DNA of 64,000 nt from Semisulcospira habei (GCA_036245525.1 BTPG01000003.1:188637535-188701534), one strand, 5' to 3'. Shown: positions 1 through 11,040, counted from the stretch's first letter. Program-made: numbers and translations. Notes: a model not told the origin generated them from the sequence alone.

Positions 1-1657
1 TGTGAATGTGTCTTTCTGTCGGTTTAGACAGTGTTGACAGTAGAGAAATGGGCCTGAACTTGTTAGGGTCGGCAAGGTCTTTCGTTTTAGGTAGTGGGAT
101 CACTTTGGCTGTCTTTAGAGAAGATGGAAATGTCCCCTGCTTTATGCAAAGGTTATATGTATATAAATGTCAAGGTATCTACAATATACGGCAGGGCCAT
201 TTCCAGAACTGTGCTACTAATTTCCTCATGTCCAGATGAACGTTTGTTCTTTAAGTACGAGACGGATTTTCTCACGTCGTATATCGTTAACAAGGTATCA
301 GCTGATAACTGTGTACATTGTGCGGTATTGTTGGACCTCGTAAAAGCATTGATCGCTCGCCACACACATACGACATCTTTCTTGCCGTTCATAAGAAGGT
401 GAAAAAGTGACATTTGAGCTTTCCTCACTAAATGTTTAACATGGTTTCTTTGCCTTCGATAAGCTACAAAATCCATATTTCTTTTCTCGGAGCTGCATGT
501 CATCCTTGATTTCCTTACTTAACCAGGCGGGAAGCTGGGGGGGGTTTTCACCCTTTTTTCTCTAAATGGAGCGTGTTTATCGAGAACACCAAGGAACAAT
601 CCGTACCACTCGACAAAGCATCATTGGGGTCATTATGGTAGTACATTGTATCAAAGGGCGCGCTACTTAAATCACAAAGAAATGTTTCCTTGTTGAAGTG
701 TTTAAGTGATCTGTATCTAATAGTCGTGTGCTGATGTTTTCGGAATGAATTATCTGCTTTCAACGCCCAGCAACAGCACACTGGGTAGTGATCGCTAATC
801 CCTACCTGAGGCACTTCTACTCCCATCACCCTTGATTGAGTAGTTGTATTATGTGGTCTATAAGGGTGGAGGAAGTTAGACTAACACGAGTTGCTGTTTT
901 AACTAGCTGCTTTAAACCAAACATAGACATGGTGCACTCCCAGGCAGGGTTATTAAAAAACATGTTAATGTTGAAATCGCCTTGGATCAAAATTTCAGAG
1001 CTGGACTGTCTGACCTTATCCATCATGACGATAAAGTCGTCGAACCATTGAAATGTTGATGCTGGGTTCCTATAAATGTACCCGAACAGCACGGGGCTGG
1101 ATTTGTTTGCCCTGCGTGTTTATCGAGAACACCAAGGAACAATCCGTACCACTCAGACAAAGCATCGTTGGGGTCATTATGGTAGTACACTGTATCAAAG
1201 GGCGCGCTACTTAACTCACAAAGAAATGTTTCCTTGTTGAAGTGTTTAAGTGATCTGTATCTAATATTCGTGTGCTGATGTTTTCAGAATGAATTATTTG
1301 CTTTCAACGCCCAGCAACAGCACACCGGGTAGTGATCGCTAATCCCTACCTGAGGCACTTCTACTCCCATCACCCTTGATTGAGCAGTTGTATTATGTGG
1401 TCTATAAGGGTGGAGGAAGTTAGACTAACACGAGTTGCTGTTTTAACTAGCTGCTTTAAACCAAACATAGACATGGTGCACTCCCAGGCAGGGTTAATAA
1501 AAAAAACCATGTTAATGTTGAAATCGCCTAGGATCAAAATTTCAGAGCTGGACTGTCTGACCTTATCCATCATGACGATAAGTCGTCGAACCATTGAAAT
1601 GTTGATGCTGGGTTCCTGTAAATGTACCCAACCAGCACGGGGCTGGATTTGTTTGCC
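1..1657 (-). mobile_element. Partial LINE (Jockey/CR1-like), endonuclease to start of RT
   Basis: Reading right to left, the minus strand encodes the middle and end of an APE-type endonuclease (GDFNIN motif, then SDHYPV), a basic linker (YRRQRNHVKHLVRKA) and the start of the reverse transcriptase (a FRPISLLSTLSK segment at about 20-70). The order is collinear with one element that continues left of the window. The frame is broken by shifts and stops, for example near 826-829, so it is a dead copy. The endonuclease part is present twice because of a tandem duplication. The clade is judged only from motif style. Confidence 0.75.
571..1657. repeat. Direct tandem duplication, period 543 bp
   Basis: The block starting at 571 (GCGTGTTTATCGAGAACACC) recurs at 1114 and stays closely similar to about 1657, with a few substitutions and small indels. 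Both units cover the same part of the LINE endonuclease, so the duplication happened after the element inserted. Confidence 0.9.
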
Positions 1658-1658
1658 C

Positions 1659-1872
1659 TTAACTCATTCTACCCCAACACCGAAATCCTTAAATTTTGCC
1701 GTTGTCCTCTGAAGACTGCATTGCAGTGCACGACACATATCGACCATGATAGTTTAAGGGTGATGCCAGAATAGCTTGGCGCCCATAAGCGCCAAGCTGT
1801 TCTGGCATCGTCCTTGAACTATCATGTTCGATCCTTATCTTCCTGTGGTGTGTCTGGGGTAGAATGAGTTAA
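1659..1872. mobile_element. MITE-like element, 18-bp TIRs, central hairpin
   Basis: Positions 1659-1676 (TTAACTCATTCTACCCCA) are repeated as an exact reverse complement at 1855-1872. A strong hairpin at 1752-1819 fills the middle. There is no coding capacity, so it would be non-autonomous. It directly abuts the LINE duplication on its left. Confidence 0.75.
1752..1819. repeat. Compact hairpin family, copy 1
   Basis: Near-perfect palindrome with the core CCAGAATAGCTTGGCGCC facing its complement across a few bases. Related copies lie at 14565-14631, 51899-51966 and 59440-59497. Confidence 0.85.
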
Positions 1873-2004
1873 CTCAACCCAAATGCATTCTATGGTTTTT
1901 GACTCCAGGTCCCCACGCCTGCGAGTAATACCGCTAATTGAATTATGAATGTATGCTGCAATGCCTGTCTGTCCCGGGTATTCAGCATCGCGGCACAGTA
2001 CAGT

Positions 2005-2043
2005 GAGAGAGAGTACAGAGTAGAGTAGAGAGAGAGAGAAAGA

Positions 2044-2107
<64 letters not shown>
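2005..2107. repeat. (GA)n microsatellite
   Basis: About 100 bp of GA repeats, imperfect over the first 45 bp and then uninterrupted. Confidence 0.95.
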
Positions 2108-2109
<2 letters not shown>

Positions 2110-2385
2110 CCCGTACCGCTAATTCCCTCTTTCGGTGCTGTATACCATAAAGCTAAAAGCGTCTATTAAAAAGAAAGGAAGGTATAAAATGTTATGTGTT
2201 GAGTCGTGGTCGTAGTATGATATCACACCAGACGGCACGCACGTAAGGTTCTTTTAAAGAAACTTCATTCAGCTGCAACCCGCCACACGTGGCTTAAGGT
2301 TGTAGACAATACTGGAGTAACAGTTCCAACAATATTTTATTGCAGCGATGAGATCTCCAACCAATGTGTTCACAAATGCACCAAC

Positions 2386-2401
2386 ACTGATACAATATCT
2401 C
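2386..2401. repeat. Target-site duplication, left copy
   Basis: ACTGATACAATATCTC, identical to 6348-6363. The two copies bracket the LINE exactly and mark a TPRT insertion. Confidence 0.9.
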
Positions 2402-5400
2402 TTGCTTGGCTTGACTTCGCGAACGAAGATTCTATAGGGCTTGCCCACGTCGTCTGCAGGCATTTTCGTGGCTGCGGAGGCCAATCCGGGACAGGCAGGT
2501 TCGACCGCAGTGGCTGCAGGGGAAGGTCTGGTCAGGGTTCTGAGTTATGGCAACTCGGTTTTTTCTCCTGAGCCGTTTGTCCTTAAGGTTAGCTCTGCGA
2601 GAGTCCTCAAAGGAGATGGCTGCCTTGTAGATGGTGGAGCGCCAGGTGTCACGGTCCGCAGCAAGCGAAGACCACTGGCGGTGGTCGATTTGGCAAGCAC
2701 TAAGTGACTTCTTGAGACCGTCTTTGTATCTCTTCTTTGGTGCCCCTCTGTCACGGTGTCCAGTAGCAAGCTCGCCGAACAGAGTGATCTTGGGTAGGCG
2801 ATGATCATCCATCCTGGAGACGTGCCCCGCCCAGCGAAGCTGTGTCCGCAGCAACAAAGCCTCGATGCTCATAGTTTCTGCCTGTTCAAGGACCTCGACG
2901 TTGGTGACATAGTCACTCCAGTGAATGCCCAGGATGGTACGCAGGCAGCGCTGGTGAAAGCGTTCGAGGAGTCGTAGTTGGTTGCGGTAGAGGGCCCAGG
3001 ACTCGGAACCGTACAGCAGGGTGGTGAGGACGACAGCTCTGTACACACTGATCTTGGTGCCCGTTTTCAGCTGTTGATTGTGCCACACCCGCTTGAAAAG
3101 TCGCCCGAAAGCGCTGTTCGCTTTTGCCAGCCTGCTGTCAAGCTCCTTGTCCAGCTTGGCATCTGACGTGATGATGCAGCCAAGGTAGGTAAACTGGTGT
3201 ACTGACTTCAGTTCAGACTCGCCGATGGTGATGTGGGGAGGGCGATGCTCTACCTTGGGTGCCGGCTGATGTAGTACCTCTGTCTTTTTCAGACTGACCT
3301 CGAGTCCAAAGAGCTGGGCAGCATCTGCAAAGCAGGATGTGATGCGCTGCAAGGCTCTCTCTGTGTGTGCAACAAGGGCAGCGTCATCAGCAAAGAGCAG
3401 CTCACGAATCAGTTGGTCTAGGGTTTTCGTGTGGGCCTGCAGTCGTCTGAGGTTGAACAGGCTGCCATCGAGACGATACCTGATGTACACTGCATCGTCA
3501 TCGTCGAGGTCTACTGTGGCCTGCTTCAACATCATGCTAAAGAAGATGGTGAAGAGGGTTGGTGCCAGCACGCAGCCCTGTTTCACGCCGTTGATAATGG
3601 GGAATGGTTCTGAGAGGTTACTGTTGAGTCTAACCTGGCCTTGCTGGTCCTCGTGGAGCTGGACGATCATGCTTAGGAACTTTGGGGGACAGCCAAGTCG
3701 CTCCAGGATCTGCCACATGCCTTGCCTGCTCACAGTGTCGAATGCTTTTGTTAGGTCGACAAACGTTACGTACAGCCCTTTGTTCTGCTCGCGGCACTTC
3801 TCCTGAAGCTGTCTCAGCACAAAGACCATGTCGGTGGTACTCCTGATGGCTCTGAAGCCACACTGGCCCTCTGGGAGGTGGTCTTCAGCGATGGCAGGTA
3901 CCAGCCGATTCAGGAGCAGCCTTGCGAGAATTTTCCCGGCAATGGACAGCAGGGTAATTCCACGATAATTAGAGCATTCAGATTTCTCTCCTTTGTTCTT
4001 GTATAGGGTGATGATGACTGCATCACGGAGATCCTTTGGTAGTGTTCCTTTCTCCCAGCAGCAGAGAAAGAGGTCATGGAGCTTGTTGTGCAGTGCTGGG
4101 CCTCCATGTTTCCAGATCTCTGGCGGGATTCCGTCAATGCCTGCTGCTTTGCCACTCTTGAGCTGGTGGATGGCTGTGTGGGTCTCTTCGGCGGTGGGCG
4201 GTTCGTCCAATTCAACCTTTAGTGGGAGCTGTGGGATTTGGAGGATGACTGTTTCTTGAACAGTGCGCTCAGCGCCGAAGAGGTCCTGAAAGTATTCTGA
4301 CCAGCGGTTCAAGATGGAGGTATTATCTGTGAGGAGTGCCTGTCCATCGGCGCTTCGCAGGGGACTTTGTACCAGGTACCTAGGGCCATACACTGCTTTC
4401 AGTGCTTCATAGAAGCCCCTGTAGTCACCGTTGTCAGCGCAAAGCTGGGTCCTCTGTGCCAGTCTCGACCACCACTCGTTCTGGAGCTCTCTAAGCTTGA
4501 GCTGGAGACTGCTGCAGATGAGGCGAAAGGCAGATTTCTTCACAGGGCAGGAAGGCTGGGCTAGGTGGGCCTGGTGGGCGGCTCTTTTGTTTGCTAGAAG
4601 TTCCTGGATCTCCACGTCGTTTTCGTCAAACCAGTCTTTGTTCCTCTTTCTAACAAAGCCCAAGACTTCCACAGAAGATTTTACAATAGCAGTTTTCAGT
4701 TGCTCCCAGAGTGTTTCAGGGGAGGAGTCTGCTGGATCAACTGTGTCTTTGAGCATGCGCTGTAAATCTGTCTGAAGGGCAGCTTTCTTGTCATCACGCT
4801 GAAGGCTGGCGACATCAAGCTTTTTCTTGAGGGGGCCTCTTTTCTTGGGTTTCAGCTTGAGGTGGAGCCTGAGTTTGCAGCGGACAAGGCGGTGGTCAGT
4901 GTGGCACTCTGCACTGTGCATCACTCTGGTGAGGAGGACGTCACTGCGGTCCCTCTGACGCACAAGGACATAGTCGATAAGGTGCCAGTGCTTGGAGCGA
5001 GGATGCATCCAGGTGGTCTTTCGACTGTCCTTTTGCTGGAAAGTAGTGTTGGTGATGACAAGTTGCTGTTCTGCACAGAACTCCAACAGCAGGCGGCCAT
5101 TGTCATTGCAGTTCCCAACGCCATGCTTGCCGAGGACTCCTTTCCAGGCTTCAGAGTCTTGGCCCACTCTGGCGTTGAAGTCGCCAAGGATGATGACTTT
5201 GTCGTCTGCGGGGGTGCTCTGCAGGAGGCTGCGCAGGTCAGAGTAGAACTTGTCTTTTTCTGCAGGCTCTGCCAGGAGGGTTGGGGAGTACACACTGAGA
5301 AGGGTGACGTATTGCTGGTGTCTCAGTGGGAGGCGCATGGACATGATGCGGTCAGAGTGACCCATTGGTAGGTTTTCCAACTTATTCGCAATGGGGGTCT

Positions 5401-6347
5401 TGACCATGAAGCCGACGCCTGAGAGCCGTCTTTCTGATGCAGGCCTGCCTGACCAGTAGAGGGTGTAGCCAGCGCCAAGTTCTTGGAGGCTGCCTTCCTC
5501 CGGGAGGCGTACTTCGCTGAGCGCGGCGATGTCGATGTTTAACCTCCGCAATTCATGGGCAATAAGGGCGGAGCGACGTTCAGGGCGTCCGCTGTCTGCT
5601 GTGTCGAGCATGGTTCGGATGTTCCATCATGCTACGTTGAGTCCGGTCGTGGTCGTCATGAAAGTGGATCCATTGTTTTTTCTTGTTTTCTGACCGCAGG
5701 AGAAGATGCCCGTTGACCGCGGCTAGCCAACTGGGGTTACGAGGGGATGAGCTTTGGTTAGGCCACCTTTTCTAGGCCCCTCTCCGTGTGGAGCAAGCAG
5801 TGCTGTCCCTAGAGAAGGCTGCTTGGTCGTTCAGGGTGTGCCGAGTGACGTTGTCATCCCCAGGTCAACATCAGGCGACCAATATCCTGAACCGCCTGCA
5901 TGCAGGTTTGAGACTGCGGCTTCCAGTGACATCTTTCACCTGCCGTTTCGCCCCTTGCCCATCGCTACAGGACTTGGAAAGGTCGTTGTCATGGTCCGTG
6001 GGCGTTTCCTAAAGCCTGCGCGGTGGAGCTTTTTGGTGGAGTGCAGTGTGCGCAGTACTGGCCCCACCCTTGGGCAGTGGGCAGATGTTCACATCTGCAC
6101 GGGACATAGACGACCCCGCCCTCCACGAGTCCCCTGCTGCCTTGCAGGACTGGCCGCTTGGCTGCGGAAAGGCTAAGGGAGGAAAACCCTGACATCAAAG
6201 CCCCCGTGTCTCCGGGGAAGGTTTTTGAGCCAGAGACTAGGACAAGGACAGTCTGATATAAAACCTACGACCCGAGGACCTCGATGCCACCGTCCTAGCG
6301 TGCTAGGCCATGGCAGACGAACCAAGGGTTTAAAGGGTGGGGCCAGT
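2402..6347 (-). mobile_element. Complete family A LINE (APE-type, RTE-like) with 16-bp TSD
   Basis: A 3.95-kb element on the minus strand between identical 16-bp target duplications. It has about 740 bp of 5' leader (right side), one long ORF and a short 3' tail starting from TTGCTTGGCTTGACTTCG. The long TSD shows it is full length, and the long ORF suggests a fairly recent insertion. Three other family A copies lie in the window (16329-17351, 41495-42535, 61447-64000). The RTE-like label rests on overall domain style only. Confidence 0.9.
2432..5611 (-). CDS. LINE family A polyprotein: endonuclease, reverse transcriptase, C2HC finger
   Basis: The 1059-codon open frame encodes the protein that would nick the target and copy the element RNA. 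Residues 1-250 form an APE endonuclease (GDFNARVG near 145, TDHRLVR near 240). Residues about 480-780 form the RT (GKAAGIDGIPPEIW near 490, VDLTKAFDTV, KQGCVLAPTLF, FADDAALVAH near 740). A zinc finger of the form CxxC-x12-H-x4-C lies near 1034. The conserved endonuclease start (WNIRTM, with the metal-binding Asn) lies just upstream of this ATG in the same frame, but a TGA at 5627-5629 cuts it off from an earlier ATG near 5660. Translation from 5611 would therefore lack that Asn, and this copy is probably not autonomous despite the long frame. Confidence 0.85.
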   Translation of the reverse strand: MLDTADSGRPERRSALIAHELRRLNIDIAALSEVRLPEEGSLQELGAGYTLYWSGRPASERRLSGVGFMVKTPIANKLENLPMGHSDRIMSMRLPLRHQQYVTLLSVYSPTLLAEPAEKDKFYSDLRSLLQSTPADDKVIILGDFNARVGQDSEAWKGVLGKHGVGNCNDNGRLLLEFCAEQQLVITNTTFQQKDSRKTTWMHPRSKHWHLIDYVLVRQRDRSDVLLTRVMHSAECHTDHRLVRCKLRLHLKLKPKKRGPLKKKLDVASLQRDDKKAALQTDLQRMLKDTVDPADSSPETLWEQLKTAIVKSSVEVLGFVRKRNKDWFDENDVEIQELLANKRAAHQAHLAQPSCPVKKSAFRLICSSLQLKLRELQNEWWSRLAQRTQLCADNGDYRGFYEALKAVYGPRYLVQSPLRSADGQALLTDNTSILNRWSEYFQDLFGAERTVQETVILQIPQLPLKVELDEPPTAEETHTAIHQLKSGKAAGIDGIPPEIWKHGGPALHNKLHDLFLCCWEKGTLPKDLRDAVIITLYKNKGEKSECSNYRGITLLSIAGKILARLLLNRLVPAIAEDHLPEGQCGFRAIRSTTDMVFVLRQLQEKCREQNKGLYVTFVDLTKAFDTVSRQGMWQILERLGCPPKFLSMIVQLHEDQQGQVRLNSNLSEPFPIINGVKQGCVLAPTLFTIFFSMMLKQATVDLDDDDAVYIRYRLDGSLFNLRRLQAHTKTLDQLIRELLFADDAALVAHTERALQRITSCFADAAQLFGLEVSLKKTEVLHQPAPKVEHRPPHITIGESELKSVHQFTYLGCIITSDAKLDKELDSRLAKANSAFGRLFKRVWHNQQLKTGTKISVYRAVVLTTLLYGSESWALYRNQLRLLERFHQRCLRTILGIHWSDYVTNVEVLEQAETMSIEALLLRTQLRWAGHVSRMDDHRLPKITLFGELATGHRDRGAPKKRYKDGLKKSLSACQIDHRQWSSLAADRDTWRSTIYKAAISFEDSRRANLKDKRLRRKNRVAITQNPDQTFPCSHCGRTCLSRIGLRSHENACRRRGQAL

Positions 6348-6363
6348 ACTGATACAATATCTC
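6348..6363. repeat. Target-site duplication, right copy
   Basis: Second copy of the 16-bp duplication that flanks the family A LINE. Confidence 0.9.
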
Positions 6364-8696
6364 CTCTGCGAAATGTCAACACTTTGACACAATGCGTCTC
6401 TCATACAATGTACATCACCATTCACTGCATAACTCCGTCACTGACAAAGAAGCACGATACCTTGCGTAGCTCTCTCAATGTCAATGTGCTTACGATACAC
6501 TGCAATTATACAAATGAACAATGTACCGACGCTGTTACATCGCAATTTTACAACTGAACAATGTACACACGTGCTTCCTAGCACGATCTTTTATAGTGGA
6601 ATGCTTTCCAGAATAATCGAGAAAATTCGTACAACACAACCAATCAGAACAAAATACGTAACTAAAACTCATAAATATTAATAAGAAAAATTACACCAGA
6701 ATGGTCTACAAAAATCTGGCTGCTATTTCCAGCCCCTATGTTGGGAAATCCCCGCGCGTTACGACGTCACACAAAAGTATGCCAGACAGGTCACGACCTT
6801 GCCCGCATCCCCTGGAAAGTACACGACTATTCTTAACACAATACTGACCGCTAACTTCACGCGCACAGTAAACAATGGTGATTACTCGAGCGGTTTCTAG
6901 ACTCTTCGGGATTCAACTCCGTGTGTCAAAAGATAATCAATTCCGCACTACGCGTGAACGAAAGTGAAACTTACTGAAAAGGTACGTGATTCGTAAGCAT
7001 GATAGCTCAAATAAATATCGGATCGTTTCCTATGATTAATGCACGCACGCTCTCACAGAACAACGCAACCACAATCGTAACATAAAAGATGTTACCTTCC
7101 TGGCGATCTTATTTCACCATAAACTGATGTACAGCTGATCTAGAGGGCTGTAGCCAATGGACAAGCCCTTGACAGCTACTGCAATGTTAGAGATTTTATA
7201 TCTAGCTTCCGCCATTTAATCAACAAGATCTTGGAGATAAAAAGATTGCACGTCATTACACATTATGATTATGACAAAAGTTAACGTTTACATTGCTTGA
7301 CAGGTAAAAATTATTGTAGTTTGAAAGTTCCATTCACAGGAAAAATGACGTCATTATTGTAGTTTGAAAGTTCCATAGTGCCATCTGTCACAGTGATGAA
7401 AAAGCTGAATTAATGTTATAAAGCTTTCCTTTTAGTGCACTAATCGCTAATCTTTAAACTGAGTGTTAGATGATAAATACGTACATGAATTTTAATGAAG
7501 CTGCCTTGTGGAAATGGTTAACTTGACATTTCCTACTTATTTCAACAACAAACAACAACAACAACAAAAATTAAAAGCACAACATTTGTTGTTCAGTGAT
7601 CTGTTTGTTTTATTGATTGTAATGGCAGGGTTATATATGATGAAAGTCTTATTCAAAGTTTCTGAGTTGAGGCAAGCCCAAGAAAGCAGAGAGGGAATTT
7701 TTGGATATGTAGAATTGTTGCTGGTGGAGCGGAAAACAGTGCTATTTGGCTTATTTTTCGGGCGCTGAAAAATCACACTAAAACGTAAAATTTTAGCCTT
7801 TCAGGTGCAAAAGGGCCTAGTTTACAATATTTTCTTCTCATCCCAGCACTTTTCATTTATGTCCTGCCATAAACAAACATGTTTCCTCAGGCAAAAGTTT
7901 TAGCAGTCTGAATTTTTTGGGAACGTTTTTGACATGCTATAAAATCAAATCACACAAACTCCGTTCATGGTTTGACGTGCTGGCGTGTCCATTTGAGTGC
8001 TGTCTACCGTAAACAACTATCCAAGTGTCTGTAGCAGCAGCCAACAATGAGTTTGACACCGATGATTTTTTTTGCGATAATGTATTAACTATCGTTTCTG
8101 TAAACGTACTGCTCAGCGTTTCGCGATGTGTGTTCGCGGCGGCTTAGTGGGCTCAAACGCTATCGCGACCCGTCGGTCACAAAAGGTTGACAAATGTGTG
8201 AAAAGTTGTGAATGGTATTTTAGATGTTATCAGTGTTTGGACTGGTCGTACACATGAGCTTTATGTGCTTTGCCATTTTTGTTGGCTTTAGGCGACGCCA
8301 AAAACAAACAACAACAAAAATAAATAAAAAATAAAAACAAACAGAATTACAAAGTAAGAATTTACAGTGTGGGTATATATATTTTCACGTTTTACGAAAT
8401 AACCAGAACGTTTTCACTGACCACGAAGATCTTATTTTAGCTTTCACGACGAACTATTTTTTCACGGATCACCAGGATGAACATTTTTCAGTCAAGAGAA
8501 CTGAAAAGAGATCAATCACGCATCGCGATTTTAATGCATTCCTTTAGCATAACACCCTGTCGGGTCCCCCCCCCCCCCCCCGCCCCCGCTCCCACCCACC
8601 CACCTTTCACTCAACTTCATCCCCCACTTGGGAGTATCTCTGAAAATCTCTTTGTGAGTACCGGAGTACCAGTTTGTCACTTTTTTGTTGTTTCAG
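6364..8696. other. Noncoding stretch, probably intron of rolling stone-like gene 1
   Basis: No credible gene is seen. It holds a diverged repeat at 7135-7380, in which a 24-bp segment occurs twice (7311 and 7353), and a C-rich run at 8567-8610. No exon matching the first two exons of the paralogue at 50-53 kb was found here. Confidence 0.5.
7135..7380. repeat. Dispersed repeat related to 32270-32530
   Basis: Shares in order CACCATAAACT, GCCAGCTACTGC-like, CGCCATTT-like, TTTACATTGCTTGACAG-like and TGACGTCAT/TTGTAGTT blocks with 32270-32530. It is diverged, and the element type is unknown. Confidence 0.5.
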
Positions 8697-8801
8697 GCGA
8701 CGCGACTCCGTGGTATCTGAAGTTGGCATGGCTGCTGCATGAAATGTCCAGTGTTGTTAGTATTCTTGTGACCATTCTGTACTTCGGTCTACTGTTCCGC
8801 G
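8697..8801 (+). CDS. Rolling stone-like gene 1, penultimate coding exon
   Basis: A 105-bp exon with a strong acceptor (TTTTTTGTTGTTTCAG) and donor (G|GTAAGG). It reads [x]GC GAC GCG ACT CCG TGG and encodes DATPWYLKLAWLLHEM followed by a hydrophobic membrane segment (SVVSILVTILYFGLLFR). Rolling stone family proteins are multi-pass membrane proteins; Drosophila rost acts in myoblast fusion. The PWYLK/LW start followed by a membrane helix is typical of this family. It joins in phase to 11041. The paralogous exon at 60072 has exactly the same length and phases. Upstream exons are not visible and probably lie left of the window. Confidence 0.85.
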
Positions 8802-8937
8802 GTAAGGGCCAGCGAATGTAGTACTGACTAACTGAAAAAACAGGCTTCGAGATAACAAGGACAAACATGTTTTGTCCTTGTTCCTACGAAGCGTGTCTCC
8901 TTCTCTGTTGGTTACTGCCCAGTGCGCAAAAGATTAT

Positions 8938-9011
8938 CGGGCTGACGTTGGCCGCAGTCTACCCGCGCACTCAGGCGTGCGCGGGCAGACTGCGGCTGAC
9001 GTCTGCCCGAA
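8938..9011. repeat. GC-rich hairpin in gene 1 intron
   Basis: GCCGCAGTCTACCCGCGCAC (8951-8970) faces its complement at 8977-8996 with one mismatch and a 6-base loop. The pairing continues outward with a few mismatches. It lies about 140 bp after the 8801 exon. Confidence 0.8.
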
Positions 9012-9481
9012 TAATTTCCTTGCATTTGACACGCTTTTGTAGGCACGCTCATGGTCTGGACTTTGTCCTGGTTTAATATGACAGTATGATTGTTGTATTC
9101 CAGCTTATCTGTATATATGTTGTCTTTTCTTCAAACGTATATCACTTATTTACATTTCAGGCATGAGGAGAAACCGGTCGCAGGCGGCAAACCTAAATCT
9201 GCCCAATAGCAGGACCAATGTCTATTGTATGTTCATACCCTTCCCGGGAGTGGGGAGGCCTGGATACAGTCAAGTGAACGGCGGGGCACCTAGGGGTAGT
9301 CCCTATTGCTTTTTGCAATGTGTGTTTCAGTGGAAGGCTCAAAATGATAGATCTGTCATTCCATCTCGCCCATCCCCCTGCTTTTCTAGATTTAGTGAGC
9401 CTTGCAGTCACAAAAAGGGCAGCTGATGTCCTGATAATAGCACGGCAGAGCACTCTGAGAATTGAAATACTGAAATGTAAA

Positions 9482-9632
<151 letters not shown>

Positions 9633-9746
9633 CACGTCCAGAACTGCTAGCACCATAACTTGCAAAAAGGATTCAAGCGACGATGAAGTCGAAGAATAAT
9701 TGTGGAAGAAAACAAAAATCCATTTGCACCAAGTTGTTCTGGAGTT

Positions 9747-9809
9747 GCATTTTTATTTTAACATGTCAAATTTTCGCCCTCTCTGCGAGGACTCCATCAG
9801 GGAAGTGCC
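9747..9809 (-). ncRNA. Hammerhead-ribozyme-like motif (degenerate)
   Basis: On the minus strand, in order, are GGCACTTCC, CTGATGGA, GTCC, a short loop, GGGC, GAAA, an AT-rich hairpin, then AAAATGC. This is the hammerhead layout: stem I halves (GCACTT/AAATGC, one mismatch), catalytic CUGAUG, stem II (GUCC/GGGC), GAAA, stem III. The core has one extra G compared with CUGAUGA, so activity is doubtful. Hammerheads are known in Penelope-like elements and retrozymes. It sits in a 226-bp segment between two AT arrays; no Penelope ORF is visible. Confidence 0.4.
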
Positions 9810-9854
9810 CAGGTAACAGGTAACCAGGTAACAAAATACCAGTACAAAGAACTG

Positions 9855-9970
<116 letters not shown>

Positions 9971-10012
9971 ATTTTTTAAATTTTGTATTTTTTTCTTCTC
10001 CGAGACCATTTA

Positions 10013-10860
10013 AGCCAGTCATCAAACTTGGCCATAGGTTACTTTGTGGCAAGACGTTTATAGACATACCAATCTAATGACCTCTGTTAAAACGTCAAGG
10101 TCACCGGGGATCAGGAAATGTGTCAAAAATAGCCTTAGTTTGACAAAATTATTTTCTTTCTCAAATACTATTTACAATTTTAAACCCAAACTTGGCACAA
10201 AGATACCGAAATTGGTAAGACATTTCTATGCATACTAATTTGGTTGTCAAGTGTCACAAAGATCAGGAAATAGGCGAAAAATAGTAATATTTTGTCAAAG
10301 GATTTTTTTTTTTTATCAAATTCTATTCACAACTTCAAACCCAATCTTGGTACAGATACCTAATGGTAAGAGCTATCTATGAATACTAATTTGGATGACA
10401 CCTCGGAAAGGTCAAGGATCACAAGATGTCGGCAAATGTGCTTAAAATGCCAATTGTTGATAGAATTGTAATTTGTATCAACATTTTTGTAAAGTCTTCA
10501 ATCAAATTTGAGTCAAAGGTAGCTGATGATGAGACCTTCCTTTGCATACTAATTTGGTTGACCCCTCGGAAAGGTAAATAGTCACAAGAGGTTGGCAAAT
10601 GTGTGAAAAATGACAAATTTCTTAGAATTATAGTTACTATAAAAGTTTTTGCAAGCGTTTCAATCAAATTTGGCGTGCAGTTTACGAATGGCAAGACATT
10701 TCTATGAATAATAATTTAGTCGACTTTGAGTCGCAAATGTCAAGGGTCACGTGGCTTTGACATATGTGTGCAAAATGCTTCAATTTTGAGAAAACATGGA
10801 TTTCGCTGGCGCTGTCGCCAGCCTTTTACTTATTGTCACAAAGGTCACACACATGTTCAT
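10013..10860. repeat. Diverged tandem repeat, unit about 150-170 bp
   Basis: Successive units share, in order, ACTTCAAACCCAAACTTGG, AAGATACC, GGTAAGACATTTCTATG, ATACTAATTTGGTTGAC, CCTCGGAAAGGTCAAGG and GTCACAAGAGGT. The same repeat occurs at 54640-54880 and 55564-56110. It lies in the last intron of gene 1. Confidence 0.75.
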
Positions 10861-11040
10861 CGATCATATACGTGAGTCATACGGGCTTTGCCTTTCTTGT
10901 TTGAACAAGTGCCTGCCAAAGTTGCTAAACTGATTATTAGTGGTAACTATGTTACATTTAGATATCCTCCTTCCCAGGATTAGACATGTAAACGGCGCTG
11001 CCTTTCTTGTCTTACGCTCATGTGCATATTTTCTTTTAAG

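Noticed and set aside
4862..5371. 169-codon plus-strand frame inside the family A LINE
   Set aside because: Antisense shadow of the LINE protein; no domain of its own.
7508..7768. 86-codon frame with a hydrophobic segment
   Set aside because: Low-complexity start, no family resemblance, no splice support.
8281..8300. TTGGCTTTAGGCGACGCC, resembling the acceptor and start of the gene 1 exon at 8697
   Set aside because: The sequence after it becomes poly-AAC and does not encode the PWYL block.
9163..9426. 87-codon frame after a TTTACATTTCAG acceptor-like site
   Set aside because: Not similar to rolling stone proteins, no phase-compatible donor, would disrupt the 8801-11041 junction.
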